NCBI GenBank assembly: GCA_024196135.1
Contig: JAMQCK010000030.1
Location: forward strand, 62,001-126,000
Source of the DNA: Pleurotus ostreatus/Saccharomyces cerevisiae fusant
Taxonomy: Eukaryota > Opisthokonta
Direction: 5' to 3'
Length of the DNA: 64,000 nucleotides
Shown: one piece after another, positions 33,043-43,492 of the stretch
Position numbering within the stretch: position 1 is the first letter of the stretch
Layout: the number at the start of each line of letters is the position of its first letter
The notes under the pieces: model-generated
Databases searched by the model: none
The model's input: the letters and a program-made list of their open reading frames with translations, nothing else
Told to the model about the DNA's origin: nothing
Program-made: the position numbers and the translations under genes

Positions 33043-35598
33043 CTACAGCGTATCCAGCAACTCATCCTCCACCTCCCTCATCCGCGCCGCCTCATACTCT
33101 TCTTCCTCCTCCACATCCTCCTCGCCCTGACCATCTGCGTCGATATCGTCGAATAGCGGATCCACGGCGGAGGGGTCGAAATCCAGAGGCTGTGTATCTA
33201 GATATCCCGTCTGCTGGGGGTCGAGGTATCCTATCTGCTGAGCATTGAGACCGTCCATCGTCGGCGCATCGATGTCCCAAGGCATGGGCTGCGAGGAGTC
33301 GAATTCCAGGGGTTGCGAAGGGTCGAAGGCCATGGGCTGCGCGTCGTATCCTGCGGCCTGCGCGTCGTATCCCGTCGACTGCGACGAGTCGAAGCCCATG
33401 GGCACGCTCGCATCCGTCGTAGTCCCCGCGTCCTTGTAATCCAACCGCCGCTTGACGTAGAAGCACATGTAGGCCGCGGAGGCAAGGACGGTGGCGAGGC
33501 TGGTGTTGGTGACTCTGGAAGGTGTGGGGTGTGAGCAAGCGCGCCTGGATTGGGGAAAGGGGGGGTGTCTTTGTCGAGTCGACGCCCGAAACTCACTTAT
33601 CATCGTCAAACCGATACCACTGCGAAGACCCGCCATTAGTAAGAAAGCCCGACTCTTGAGGTCGGAATAGCTCACCTCCCGCCCGTACCTCGCAAAGTTC
33701 GTATAATGCCCGTTGTTCATCTGCCCTTCGTGGTTGATGACGGCGAACAGGTCGTAGACGTAGGTGCCCGGCGGGTCCGGGAGTCTGTAGAGTCGTGTCA
33801 GCCAGCTGCTTATTCTCACCGACGATCGACGACAGTCAACGCAAGCAAAAGACAGACGAGCACCGACGAAGATAAGTAAGACCAAAACAAGCAGAAGATA
33901 ATACCTGCTCGGTCCGTCGCCCGCATTCTGGCGCATCGCGCGCGTCGTGTAGGGCGACATGTCGAGGGTGGCAGGGAAGCGGACGGACGCCTCGATTTTG
34001 CGAACGGCGCCTTTGTCGGCCATGTTTTGCTCGAAGCGCTGCGAGAGGATCTAGTCAGATGTCCTACCTCGTGTACACAGAAATAAGAGCTGACCTTGAA
34101 CTGGAAGCTCAATACGGGAGGCAGACGGCGGATGCTCATGCGCTTGCTCGCTTCCTGCTCGAACGTCAAAATTTGCGGAGGGGAAGAGAAAGAGAAAGAG
34201 AGCGCACCTGGCCATTCTTCCCACATCGCTCGCAGCTGTATTCCTTCGTCCACAACTTCTCCGGATGCGTGAACCTACGCTGCCCGTCAGTCACAAATTT
34301 CATCCAGACCTGCGCGAACGACCCACCTCCTCAAACAATCGAACAACGTATTCTCCCCCGCCCCCCTCAGCTCCAAACTGACATCAAACATCGGGTCCAC
34401 CGTCAGCGTCACATTCCCACATCTCCCACACCGCACCTCGCTCTGCAGCTGGCCCGCGAACGTGCGGTGCACGATGCACGGGCACTTGTTGCTGGGCGAG
34501 GCGCCCGGGGAGGAGGCGTGGATCTGGTTGAGGGTGCTGATGAAGAACTCGTGCGCGTCTTGTTGGGCGTAGCCGGCGAGCTCGGCGGAGCCGCGCCAGG
34601 TGGTGACGAGGAAGCCGATGGGGCCGTAGGGGGAGGGTTCGTCGGAGTAGATCTGTGGAGGGAGGTGAGATGGGGTGGCGGGGTGGAGGGGAGGTAGGAT
34701 GGGGGGATAGGGAGAAGGAAGGGGAAGTGGGAAGCGTACCTCGGAGAACAGGCTGTCCATCTCGCAGCTCGTGCAATTTGCGATGGCGCATATTCGCCTG
34801 TCGTGCATGTCACCGAGGAAGTAGTTTCGTAAAAGTGGATTGTGCACGAAGGACTGCAGAACGACGTTCATGAAGCAGGTTTGGCCGAGATTCAGCAATC
34901 CGCGGCGACCTGCGCCACATGTGTTAGCGGGCTTGTTTGGGACGACGCCACAGTGCTTACCTTCGCAAATAACGGCAGATGCTGCGGAGATAGCGCTATA
35001 GTCCCGCTCGGCAGGTATCCATGGGTTTGGTGGCCCGTGGTCTGGGGATTTCCGTCGACTTTAGGGCGGAGAATGAGAGGCAAAAGTGGCGTACCGTCAT
35101 AGTGCAGGTATGATGCGATAGCGTTTGCATAGCTATCCGCGTAGAGGGCTTCTGCCCTTGAGTTACATACAAAGTCATTACACGCTAGGCAGTACAGGCT
35201 GCCCGTGGAGGGGTCAACGCCTGATTTTTGCGTCAGAGGTGGACATTCGACGCGTCTTATCGCGCACCGAACTGGTGACCAGAGCCCTTGAGATGTGCTC
35301 TGATATGGCCATGAGACCAGCATCCGGAGTAAGAGCACTGCAAACAAGTGATAGGCCGCGCAAGGGGTACACGGCAGGTATCGCATATCGGCCTATTCGA
35401 CAACTAACGATGGGTTATCAATACGCGAATTCTTCTCTTTTGACCGCGTCTGACCTTTCTCCGCTTTGCAGGATTGCTCATCGCGCGTTCATAGTTCACA
35501 CTCCAGCCGACCACGTCGCGAAACCTGTCCAAGGCCGACGCGTCGTTTGAGGCGAGCAACCTGTCTATGTGCGGGCAATTGGAGGCCTCTTCGTGCAT
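33043..35598 (-). CDS. UBP8: Ubp8-like ubiquitin protease of the SAGA deubiquitination module
   Basis: Cysteine protease that removes ubiquitin from histone H2B within SAGA. The ATG at 35598 starts MHEEASNCPHIDRLL, the beginning of a ZnF-UBP domain that continues with LYCLACNDFVCNSRAEALYA. The USP domain has the Cys box NLGQTCFMNVVLQSFVHNPL, then YAQQDAHEFFISTLNQIH, the zinc knuckles CGRCGNVTL and CERCGKNGQ, LSFQFKRFEQN and the His box NNGHYTNFARYGRE with WYRFDDDKV. Domain order, ZnF-UBP followed by a compact USP, matches Ubp8/USP22. Unusually the protein continues for about 130 residues past the USP core into a Gln/Asp-rich tail with repeated YDAQ, FDSSQP and YLDPQQ units and an acidic end (DVEEEEEYEAARMREVEDEL). 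Confidence 0.9.
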
Positions 35599-35906
35599 TG
35601 TGAGTCTGGAGGAGAATCCAAGTCGTTCCGGTCGCGTTATCGAGTGGCAAGAGGCGAGTGATGGAGATGCGTGTTGGGCGCTTACTGGAGTGAGCCGAGC
35701 GGAACCAAATGAGGCGATATTGGCAATCGGCGTCGGGCCCGGAGACGCCTTCGGCCGGCAACGCGGTGATGGACGGCGGGCCTATATAGCATGACGCCTC
35801 GTGCACATACCGTGCTCCCCAGCCTGACCACAGCCACCATCGTCGCTGGTCCCCTCCGCCCGAACCCTAAGTCATCCCCAAGCACCTGCACATCCCGCAG
35901 CCATCC
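35599..35906. other. divergent promoter region
   Basis: About 300 bp between the start of UBP8 (minus) and the acidic unknown gene (plus). A TATATA at about 35782-35787 lies some 120 bp before the plus-strand ATG. No coding frame was recognised. Confidence 0.4.
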
Positions 35907-36626
35907 ATGAGCAGCGCCGGATCCATGTACGGCTCGCCCTGGCGCCGCCGCGTCGGCCGCGCCGCGAGCCCGCCCACGATGCTATGCTATGAGCAGCACT
36001 TCGCGTACGAAGACGACTACAGCGACAGCGCGTCTGACTCTTGCTCCGAAGACGATGAACACTACCCGCCGCGCGCGGAGGGGCGCCGGGACTCAGAGAG
36101 CAGCGATGGGCGCCCGGGTGACAAGCCCGCGCAGGATGAGTCGGACGATATGGGTATGGACATGGGCGAAGAAGATGCTGATGATGAGGCCCGCGCGCGC
36201 GCCCTGCGCGAAGCCAAGGGCAAGCAGCGTGCCGTGCAGCCCGACCCTGAGCCCTCTCCGCGCCGTCGCCGCCATCCGCGTCGACGCGAGCCTATACAGG
36301 CGCTGCGCCCTATATTGACTATCCAGAGGAGCCAAGGCTTTGTGTGGAACCAGGTGTGTGCTACTTCCATCCCATACACCTACGATACTGACCTGCGCCC
36401 AAGGATCTATTCATCCCGGGCTACATGAAGGACCGATGTGCGTACCCTCCCAATCAATGACCCTACACGTTGCTCATCCACCACAGACATCGCGTCCACA
36501 TCGCCGCCAGGCTCAGGCTTTGTCTCGTCCTCCGTCTCCTCTTCTACATCCGCCCTCAACGAGTATGAGGTCGAGGTCGTCGAGATCCGCGTCCGGGACG
36601 ACGAGCTCAAGCGCATCATCCCTTAA
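35907..36626 (+). CDS. hypothetical acidic/basic low-complexity protein
   Basis: Three exons: about 35907-36351, 36402-36435 and 36485-36626. The N-terminus is MSSAGSMYGSPWRRRVGRAA, followed by LCYEQHFAYEDDYSDSASDS, a long Asp/Glu-rich segment (MGMDMGEEDADDEARARALR), an Arg/Pro-rich stretch (PRRRRHPRRREP) and, across the introns, FVWNQDLFIPGYMKDRY. The C-terminus STSALNEYEVEVVEIRVRDD is the most conserved-looking part and ends LKRIIP. The alternating acidic and basic blocks and the lack of signal or membrane segments suggest a nuclear protein. Function unknown. Confidence 0.6.
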
Positions 36627-36960
36627 AGGGAGCAGGTTCGTGTTCACGTTCCTGCGCCCAATACTCTTCCTTTACCTTCTTCACAGTAACCCATCATTCT
36701 TCACAGCTACTGATCATTGTTCCTACACTCACGTCGTTGTATCGGGCATTCATCTCTACTCGTACTTCTCTCCTTTGTTGTGCTTCCAGTAATGACCTAC
36801 ATACGTTTACCTAGTCTCATGGATGGTTTTTATTTACGGTTACTTGAATAACAAGGAATTTACCCATAGTGATTCGTAAGAGGCTGTCGAGCCGTGAAAG
36901 ATACTACATTCTCTTTCATGACTCGACTCTGACTGAACCCAGTCTAGCAGCGGGCGATGA
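36627..36960. other. intergenic, no feature seen
   Basis: 3' flank of the acidic unknown gene. AT-richer than the neighbourhood, with no coding signal. Confidence 0.35.
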
Positions 36961-36966
36961 GTATCG

Positions 36967-38399
36967 ATGAGTGCGCGCCACAGTGATTTGTGGCGTCGTG
37001 TCTCACAGTCACGCGATAAAATGAACCGACGCGTGACCTGGCTCTCTTCTATCTGTCTCCTTGCATTCTGCAGAATATCGCGCCTCAATAGAGTTGAGAT
37101 GAAAATCTCTCTACCTCTGTCTGCTCCGCACATTTCTTTGAGCGTGCGCATCGCGAGACTACTCTTGGTCTTCTCAACCTTCAGCAAATCATTCCTTTCG
37201 CCACCGAGACGCTACTACGACTTCATTTATCCCTACGCATATATAGTCGACATTCAGCCATCTCGACCTCTGACGATAAAAGAGTACCTCCTCTAAAGCT
37301 CGAAGCCTGATTGCATCTCGATTACGGCGCTCATCCAGCACGCCTTACCTGCCAGTCCGAGTAATTTCCATAAGCCCAATATGCCCGATGCGGAGCCCCG
37401 CGCGCCAAAAACATCTTCTGAGGGCGTCCGGCATCTTGTTTTGATGGATCCACAGTGGACACACAACACGATGCAGATTATCTGGGGCGTACTGATATCT
37501 CACGGTCACGCGAAAAGTCCAACCGCCGCGTGACCTTATTTTCTCCTTGCTGCCGCCGCTACGCCCTTCGCTCGTGCGTGGTTATACTCTCCAGGAGCTA
37601 TACCAACACGCTATGTCTACTTTCTGACCGCAACTGCACTGGGCTTATGTGTGCTTGACTCTCGGAAGACTATATTTCTGACTGTCGCATTCAGATTATT
37701 GTACTCCTTGCAAAAACATTGTTCAGGCTTCCTATCTACACTAGCCAAGTCGCCGGAAGAGCACTTTGCTCGTGCAAGCTAGTAATTACTATGGGTCGGC
37801 TTGAATCTAGAACTGAGGACGCCTTAATTTCGGCGCCTATCTTGCACCTCTCGCTTGCCAGTCCCAGTAATTTCCATAAACCAAATCTGCCCAATACGGA
37901 GCCCCGCGCGCCCAAAGCTTCCTTTGCAACGATTCAGCATCTCGTCCTGATGGATCCACACTGGACACACACCACGATTCAGGCGTTACTGAGCGATTTC
38001 CGTTGGACCCACAGTGACCTTTGGCGCCATGTACCCCTACAAAAGCTCGGGCGCTGGGCGTCCTACTCCCCAGCAAAGCAGCGCAATAGCACGCTACAGC
38101 TCCTACGCATTCTCTCCGATTTTTCCTGCACTCCAGCGCTCGAGGAGAGCCGAATTCTCTGCACCTCGCCCGCCCTACCCCAAGTCACGCATATATTGTC
38201 ACGGTACGCGTGGTCCGCCTTGCGGGCTAGGCTATATTGGGCTGACGTATATTGCTTCCTTCTTCCTTCCCATCATGTCTTTTATTCATCCCGACGTGAT
38301 GCGCCTCTTCGTTGGGGTCATACTGCGCGACTATTCGACGAATATTCCTACATTTCTTCCTCCCCATGCCCCGTACTCCACCATGCCTACGCTATGTAG
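36967..38399 (+). pseudogene. array of decayed, about 500-bp gene-like repeats
   Basis: Three diverged units can be aligned by eye. Segment A (about 37320-37476) and segment B (about 37826-37983) are direct repeats offset by 506 bp, covering SNFHKPNxPxxEPRAPK and HLVLMDPxWTHxTxQ in one frame. Many of their differences are synonymous third-position changes (CCG/CCC, AAG/AAA, CCC/CCA, CTT/CTC, GTT/GTC). A second element, with SRDKMNRRVTW at about 37006-37045 and SREKSNRRVTL at about 37504-37540, repeats at a 497-bp offset. A third copy of its leader (HSDLWRRV/HSDLWRHV) occurs at 36981 and 38011. Frames are interrupted in the first two units; in the third one remains open from an ATG at 37791 to the forkhead start. 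This pattern fits a locally duplicated protein-coding gene that has decayed. Confidence 0.55.
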
Positions 38400-39141
38400 A
38401 TGGCCAACCGCCGCACCTCTGGCTTTACTTCTGGTGACCCTCGCGCCCGTGGTCCACAGTCTGTACGTCTTCTCCGCCACTAGAGAACGTGTATCAGTCA
38501 CTCATGCTTTCCATCCTTCATGCGATGTATAGACGGCCATCGGAGGACGCCCACAGCCCGGTGGAGGTACGTGTATCGATTGCACATTGTACGCCCACAC
38601 TCGGGACGCTCAACAACGTTTTCCAGGCGGTGGACCCACATCTCGGAGACCGCCGAACAACCACGAGGCCAACGACGCCTACCTAAGAAGGCAACTTCGG
38701 ATCCCGCCTCAGACCAGGGCAGACCTGTGGGCGCTGTTGGACAGCCCGCCCCATGTCAGGCCCCTCCCTACGCTGGAGACGCTGGCCAAGTTGGCAATTC
38801 ACGGGGTAGCCCTGCAGAAGAGGGACAGGTTCATGGGCTGCACTTACGCTGAGGTGTGCGACGAGATCGCTAAGCGCTTCCCATACTTTAATTCGAGCGA
38901 GGCGGGCTCGTGGAGGGTTCGTGGCTTTGTTCGATATCATCTGTGGGCGTCTGGCTAATGATAACCTCAGAACTCTGTCCGGCATGTGTTGTCGAAGAAG
39001 ATAGCTTTCCGCCGCAGCGAGGGTCCCAACCCAGGACGGTATTGGCTCGACTTCTCTGAGGGAGAGGGCGACAGGCTCCCGCGCAAGCGGGGATCTGGGA
39101 GCTCCAGCAGCGACTTCGACTATGACAGCGACGTCTACTGA
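38400..39141 (+). CDS. very small forkhead-domain protein
   Basis: Four exons, 38400-38462, 38533-38566, 38627-38916 and 38971-39141, sum to exactly 186 codons including stop. The start is MANRRTSGFTSGDPRARG. The forkhead domain covers roughly residues 80-160: TLETLAKLAIHGVALQ, MGCTYAEVCDEIAKRFPYFN, then across the last intron SWRNSVRHVLSKKIAFRRSE and GRYWLDFSEGEGD. NSVRHVLS corresponds to recognition helix 3 (NSIRHNLS in canonical proteins; here N to V at the seventh position), and GRYWLDF to the wing-1 GxYW element. The tail is Ser/Asp-rich (GSGSSSSDFDYDSDVY). At 185 residues it is far smaller than the usual fungal forkhead regulators (Fkh2, Hcm1, Sep1), with almost nothing beyond the DNA-binding domain. 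Confidence 0.75.
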
Positions 39142-39506
39142 TTTATCATGACGCCCATAATCGGACGCCCACACTAAGGCGCCCACATTACGCACACAGC
39201 ACATCGATATATGCATCGCATCGTTCGTCTGACTTGTACGTGTATTCAGTTCCTTGCCGCATACCTTGTGCTACGAATCTCCACGTCACCGTGTATTCCC
39301 ATATCCACTAGCATCCCATTGTTGTACTTCCTTACATCCTGTACCGAACATAGCAATTCAATCGTGTCGCTCTTCCTATCGTAAACGCATCGCAAGCCTC
39401 AGTCATATACAGTACACATATCTCAAACCATCTCGAATATGGATCCAGGCGCCCACACTCCAGCATCACTACACCAAACCTCGCGTCGAGGCCCGGTGTC
39501 CTTCGC
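39142..39506. other. intergenic between convergent genes
   Basis: Holds the 3' flanks of the forkhead gene and the aquaporin gene. Pyrimidine-rich and without coding signal. Confidence 0.4.
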
Positions 39507-40873
39507 TCAAGTGACCGTGCGCTCGATCGTCGTGATGTTCATCTTGTCCGTGCTGCTGACAGGGCTGCCGGGAGGCTGGGGGATCGTGGATCCCGTCCGC
39601 GCGTGTCCGTTATGCACGCGCATGTAGTCCATGTGGGCGGCGGGGATCACTGGAGGGGCGTGAGACTTCTAGTCAATGAAAGTGAAAGATCTCGACAAGA
39701 CGTACCTCGGTCTGTGTCCATGAGCAGGAACTCGTAGATGATGTACGCGAGGAACATCGCGGGGATGTTCGTCAGCGCAGCGATGGCGGCGTATGAGCCT
39801 CCGCTCGCTATACAAAAGATTGTCAGTCCTTTACATCATGAACGTAGAAAGGCAATCAACACACCTTCCCTCCCATAAATCGTCATCGCCGCCAACCTCC
39901 CACCCACATCCCTCGCCGCATTCGCCGCCAGGCCCGGCGTCGCGTACCCCCAGATACACACCGCGTACACAGCGCCGATGAACGCCGGCGCCATCGCGGG
40001 CGCGCAGAACACATTCGACGGGTCAATCGCGGCAAAGATGCCCAGGCCAAGCACAATGTCGCAGATGAACTCGTTGAAGAAGACCCAGCCGAGGTGCGCG
40101 CCGGGCGGGGCGTAGAGGCCGAAGATGCCTGCGGGGCCGGAGGGCGTGAAGTTGATCTCGGCGAGCTTGCCGGCGGCTTCGAGGGCTGCCTCGACGGGGA
40201 TAAGAGCGTTGTGGAATTGGGCGTAGACGACGAGGCAGGCGACGTAGCCACCGAGGATCTGGGCGACAACAAAGCTAGGAGAGGGGATGAGTATATGGTA
40301 AAGAAAGGAAAGGAGGCCGGACGTACGCAACACCTTTGTGTGCGGGGAATTTCTCAAAGACGATCTTGATGAGGGTGACAGCGGGATGGAAGTGGCCGCC
40401 GCTAAGGGATGTCAGCATGTCATTTGGATGACAGACAAGACAGATGCGGACCAGCAAATGGTGAGAGCCAGGACAATGCCTGTCGCATAGGCTACACCAA
40501 TCTGGAAGAGCGCTGAGAGGATATGAGCATCAAGAGGTGTTGGAGAGATTGTGGCAACTGACATGATAGTCCTGGAGTCTCAGCGAGGTTGCCGATGACG
40601 AAGGTTGCCGTCGACCCAACGCCTACGATATGTTAGCCTACCGCATACGATGAACGTATTTCTAGCCGACGTACCACACCACGTATAGAGGAATACGCCA
40701 AGCTGGACATCGGGGAAGGGTGAGAACACGCACGACTACGAGCGCTCCAATCCACTCACGAACTCGCAAAAGCACTCGATGAAGAGCGCGAGCCTGGTGT
40801 GGCGATACCTCTCCCAGTTCACGAGCGAACGCGGCCGCGGCTTCACATCGCTCAAGTGGACGTTCCTAGTCAT
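39507..40873 (-). CDS. aquaporin/aquaglyceroporin (MIP family) with altered NPA motifs
   Basis: Six-helix channel for water and/or small solutes. The ATG at 40873 starts MTRNVHLSDVKPRPRSLVNW, followed across introns by helix 1 (LALFIECFCEF then LGVFLYTW) and GVGSTATFVIGNLAETPG. The loop-B half-helix reads GGHFHPAVTL, so the usual NPA is HPA. Helix 3 onward gives VVAQILGGYVACLVVYAQF, then NEFICDIVLGLGIFAAIDP. The loop-E half-helix reads GLAANAARDVGGRLAAM, so NPA is NAA while the following Arg-Asp is kept, as in many fungal aquaglyceroporins. The last exons give NIPAMFLAYIIYEFLLMD and a cytosolic tail ending NITTIERTVT at 39507. A TATATAA at 40966-40972 supports the start. Water versus glycerol selectivity cannot be read with certainty. 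Confidence 0.88.
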
Positions 40874-41915
40874 GACTGCGATGCGCGCGGGGCTGCGGTG
40901 ACAGGCTGGGAGAAAGGTGGGGGAAGAAGGGGACGATCAGGTCAAGATATGGAGGATCTGCAGGGTTATATAGGCGGTAGCAGTGCAGCCCCATTTCCAC
41001 CAGGCAGGCATCCCATGTGACCCTTCTCAACTTCCTACACCTTGGCGGTCGTTTTTGCGGTCATGATCTGTTCTTCACAACGTCCGACTGTATTGCATGT
41101 CTCCTTCTTTATAGCTACAGTTGACGACGAGTCCGCCGCATCAAGGGCTCTCAAAACGAGCGTTGGAGATTGCGGACCGCGCGTAAGAGCCAGGACGCGA
41201 TTCGACGGCAACGACGCGCATTCAAAAACGAATGCCTCCTGGAAGGTGTCATGTTATCAACCTAGCAAGGTCAACTGACGACGCGCGTACCTGCTTGTGC
41301 TGTTGGAAAGGCGTGGGGAGGAGCGGGTAGTTCGCGCTCGCGTGACCCCCGTCCTTGTCCACGCCGGTGCCACAGAGTATCCGACCCGAGCAGACCTGTA
41401 TCAAGACTCAAAAGTCGCTGTCGGGTTCATTTTCGCTGGTCCTGAGGGGGCAGCTGGTCTCTGCGGTGAGACAAGAGAGGGGAATAGGCGTCCGGCTGTG
41501 CGGACATCGCGGGTGCGGATAGTGGATTGCCGTGAGAATGCAGGAACTCGAACATTTCGTGACGGCCATTACGGTCACGAAATCAAAAGAGGAAGGATGT
41601 GGCGTTCAGCAAGTGATCGGCTGGCGGAGGCGATCGAGCTGATCGACATTGTTGAGTTCCCCCGAAGTTCCCCACTGTTCGCCACAGGGATCGTCTGGCG
41701 CGCTACCTTTGCATCTCCTCCACTGATCCTGTGGTACACTCTTCTCAGAATTGCCGAAGCCCACCCTTCTCGCGGCCAACGTCTTTGTCATCACCATCGT
41801 TAGTGAGGCTTACCGATATCGGACTCGCCTTGACTCAGCGATCAGCAGTATAAGACGCGACGACGACCCATCCCCCTCCCTACACAACTCAAATTCAGGC
41901 ATAGCGATCTCTACA
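40874..41915. other. 1-kb divergent promoter region
   Basis: Between aquaporin (minus) and the Sqt1/AAMP gene (plus). Apart from the TATA box near 40970 I see nothing definite. A 168-codon plus-strand frame at 41297-41803 has no recognisable family and is listed among the rejected items. Confidence 0.4.
40966..40972 (-). promoter_or_regulatory. TATA box of the aquaporin gene
   Basis: TATATAA on the minus strand, about 95 bp upstream of the ATG at 40873. Confidence 0.5.
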
Positions 41916-43372
41916 ATGGCCTCCACGCAAGAACACAACATGGAAGAGCAAGACGAGATGGAAGAGGAGCAATTCATCACCCAAGACGATGTCCTCGCAG
42001 AAGTCCCCGACGATGGGGATCACCCGATGGACGAAGACGACGATGAGGCCGGAGACACCCTCGGCGACCTCGGACAGGGCTCCTCCTCCTCCGCCGTCGA
42101 AGGCAACTTCGAACAGGCCTTCTCCGAGCACAAGAAGTCCGTCTTCACCGTATCCGGGCACCCGACGCAGCCGCTCGCGGCCTCTGGCGGCGAGGACGAC
42201 ATCGGGTACATCTGGGACATCACGGACGGAGAGGTGCTGGTGCGGCTCACTGGGCACACGGATAGTGTCACTAGCACAGTGTGGAGTCATGATGGGGAGA
42301 TGGTGGCGACGGGAGGTATGGATGGAAAGGTCCGACTGTGGCGGAGAGTGGGGAAGGAGGATTGGCGGACTTGGGAGTTCTTGACAGAGCTTCAGGGACC
42401 GGATGAGGTTATGGTGCGTTTGTTTGCTTTTGTGATTCTTATGTTTGGTGATGCTGAATTGTGGCTCAGTTCTTGAGGTGGCATCCGAAGGGGAACGTAC
42501 TTCTCGCTGGCTCGAACGATACCACTTTGTGGCTATGGCAATGTGAGATAAGATCTTCCTTTCCTCATATCAACACACCGACACACATCAGTGCCCTCTG
42601 GAAACACCATGCAAGTCTTCGCTGGCCACACCGGGCCGGTTCAGTGTGGCGAGTTCACTCCTGACGGTATGCTTCCCTCCTTCCCCCTACTTCCAAATGC
42701 TCATCTACCCCATCAGGCAAAAACATCATCTCCGCCTGCGGCGACGGCGTCTTCCTCTACTGGAACCCGCGCGACCCCACCCCCATCTTCAAGCTCACCC
42801 CCGACGACGGCCGCTTCAACCTCGACGGCATCACCTCCATCGCCGTGAACCCCGCGTCCACGCTCGCCATCGTCGGCGGCGCCGCGGGCGGCGTGCGCGT
42901 CGTCTCCCTGAGCAAGGGCGAGGTGGTGAATGCGCTCGGCGGGCATACCGAAGGCGAGAGCATCGAGGCGATCAGCTTTGTGGATGTGGCGCCGGGGGCG
43001 AGTGTGGTAGCGACGGGGGCGACGGATGGGAAGGTGTGCTTGTGGGATTTGAACACGATGCGGTTGCGAACCACGTTGCAGCACGAGGTGGGCTGCGTCT
43101 CTTGTGTAATATCTGTCGAGAAAAAGCTAACGCCGGAAATGCAGGACGCTGTTACCACTCTGCTCTCGCACAAACACCTATTGATATCCGCCTCCGCGGA
43201 CCGCACATTGCGGACATGGGACGGCAAGACTGGCGCCCTCATTCGCGAGATGAAGGGCCACTACGGCCCAGTATTGGGAGCCTCGCTGGCTCTGGGCGGC
43301 GACGTTGTGCTGAGCGCGGGCGACGAGGGCTTGTGTTTGGTGTTCACCACCGAGCCGACGGAGTCGCAGTAG
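41916..43372 (+). CDS. SQT1: WD40 protein, Sqt1/AAMP family
   Basis: Cytosolic beta-propeller; yeast Sqt1 is the dedicated chaperone of ribosomal protein uL16 (Rpl10), and AAMP is its animal relative. The ATG at 41916 opens an acidic N-terminus (MEEQDEMEEEQFITQDDVLA). WD repeats follow: HKKSVFTVSGHPTQPLAASG with DDIGYIWDI, HTDSVTSTVWSHDGEMVATG with DGKVRLW, FLRWHPKGNVLLAGSNDTTL, VFAGHTGPVQCGEFTPDGK, ATGATDGKVCLWDLNTMRLR, LISASADRTLRTWDGKTG and GDVVLSAGDEGLCLVF. Small introns interrupt at about 42414-42470, 42542-42590, 42666-42717 and 43087-43142. It ends TTEPTESQ. The acidic leader plus seven or eight repeats in this order is typical of Sqt1/AAMP. Confidence 0.87.
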
Positions 43373-43492
43373 ATATACGGAGATCCTGCGTAGCCTAGCA
43401 GAGATCCCGTCTAGATGTACTGAGCTTTCACAGTCGATGTACATAGGTATCGTCAGTATGTATTCGTATGTAGGTCAAGCAGCGCAGATACG

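Noticed and set aside
41297..41803. 168-codon plus-strand frame between aquaporin and SQT1
   Set aside because: Composition is Arg/Ala/Gly-rich without domain or homologue signal. The interval is better explained as a divergent promoter, though a lineage-specific gene cannot be excluded.
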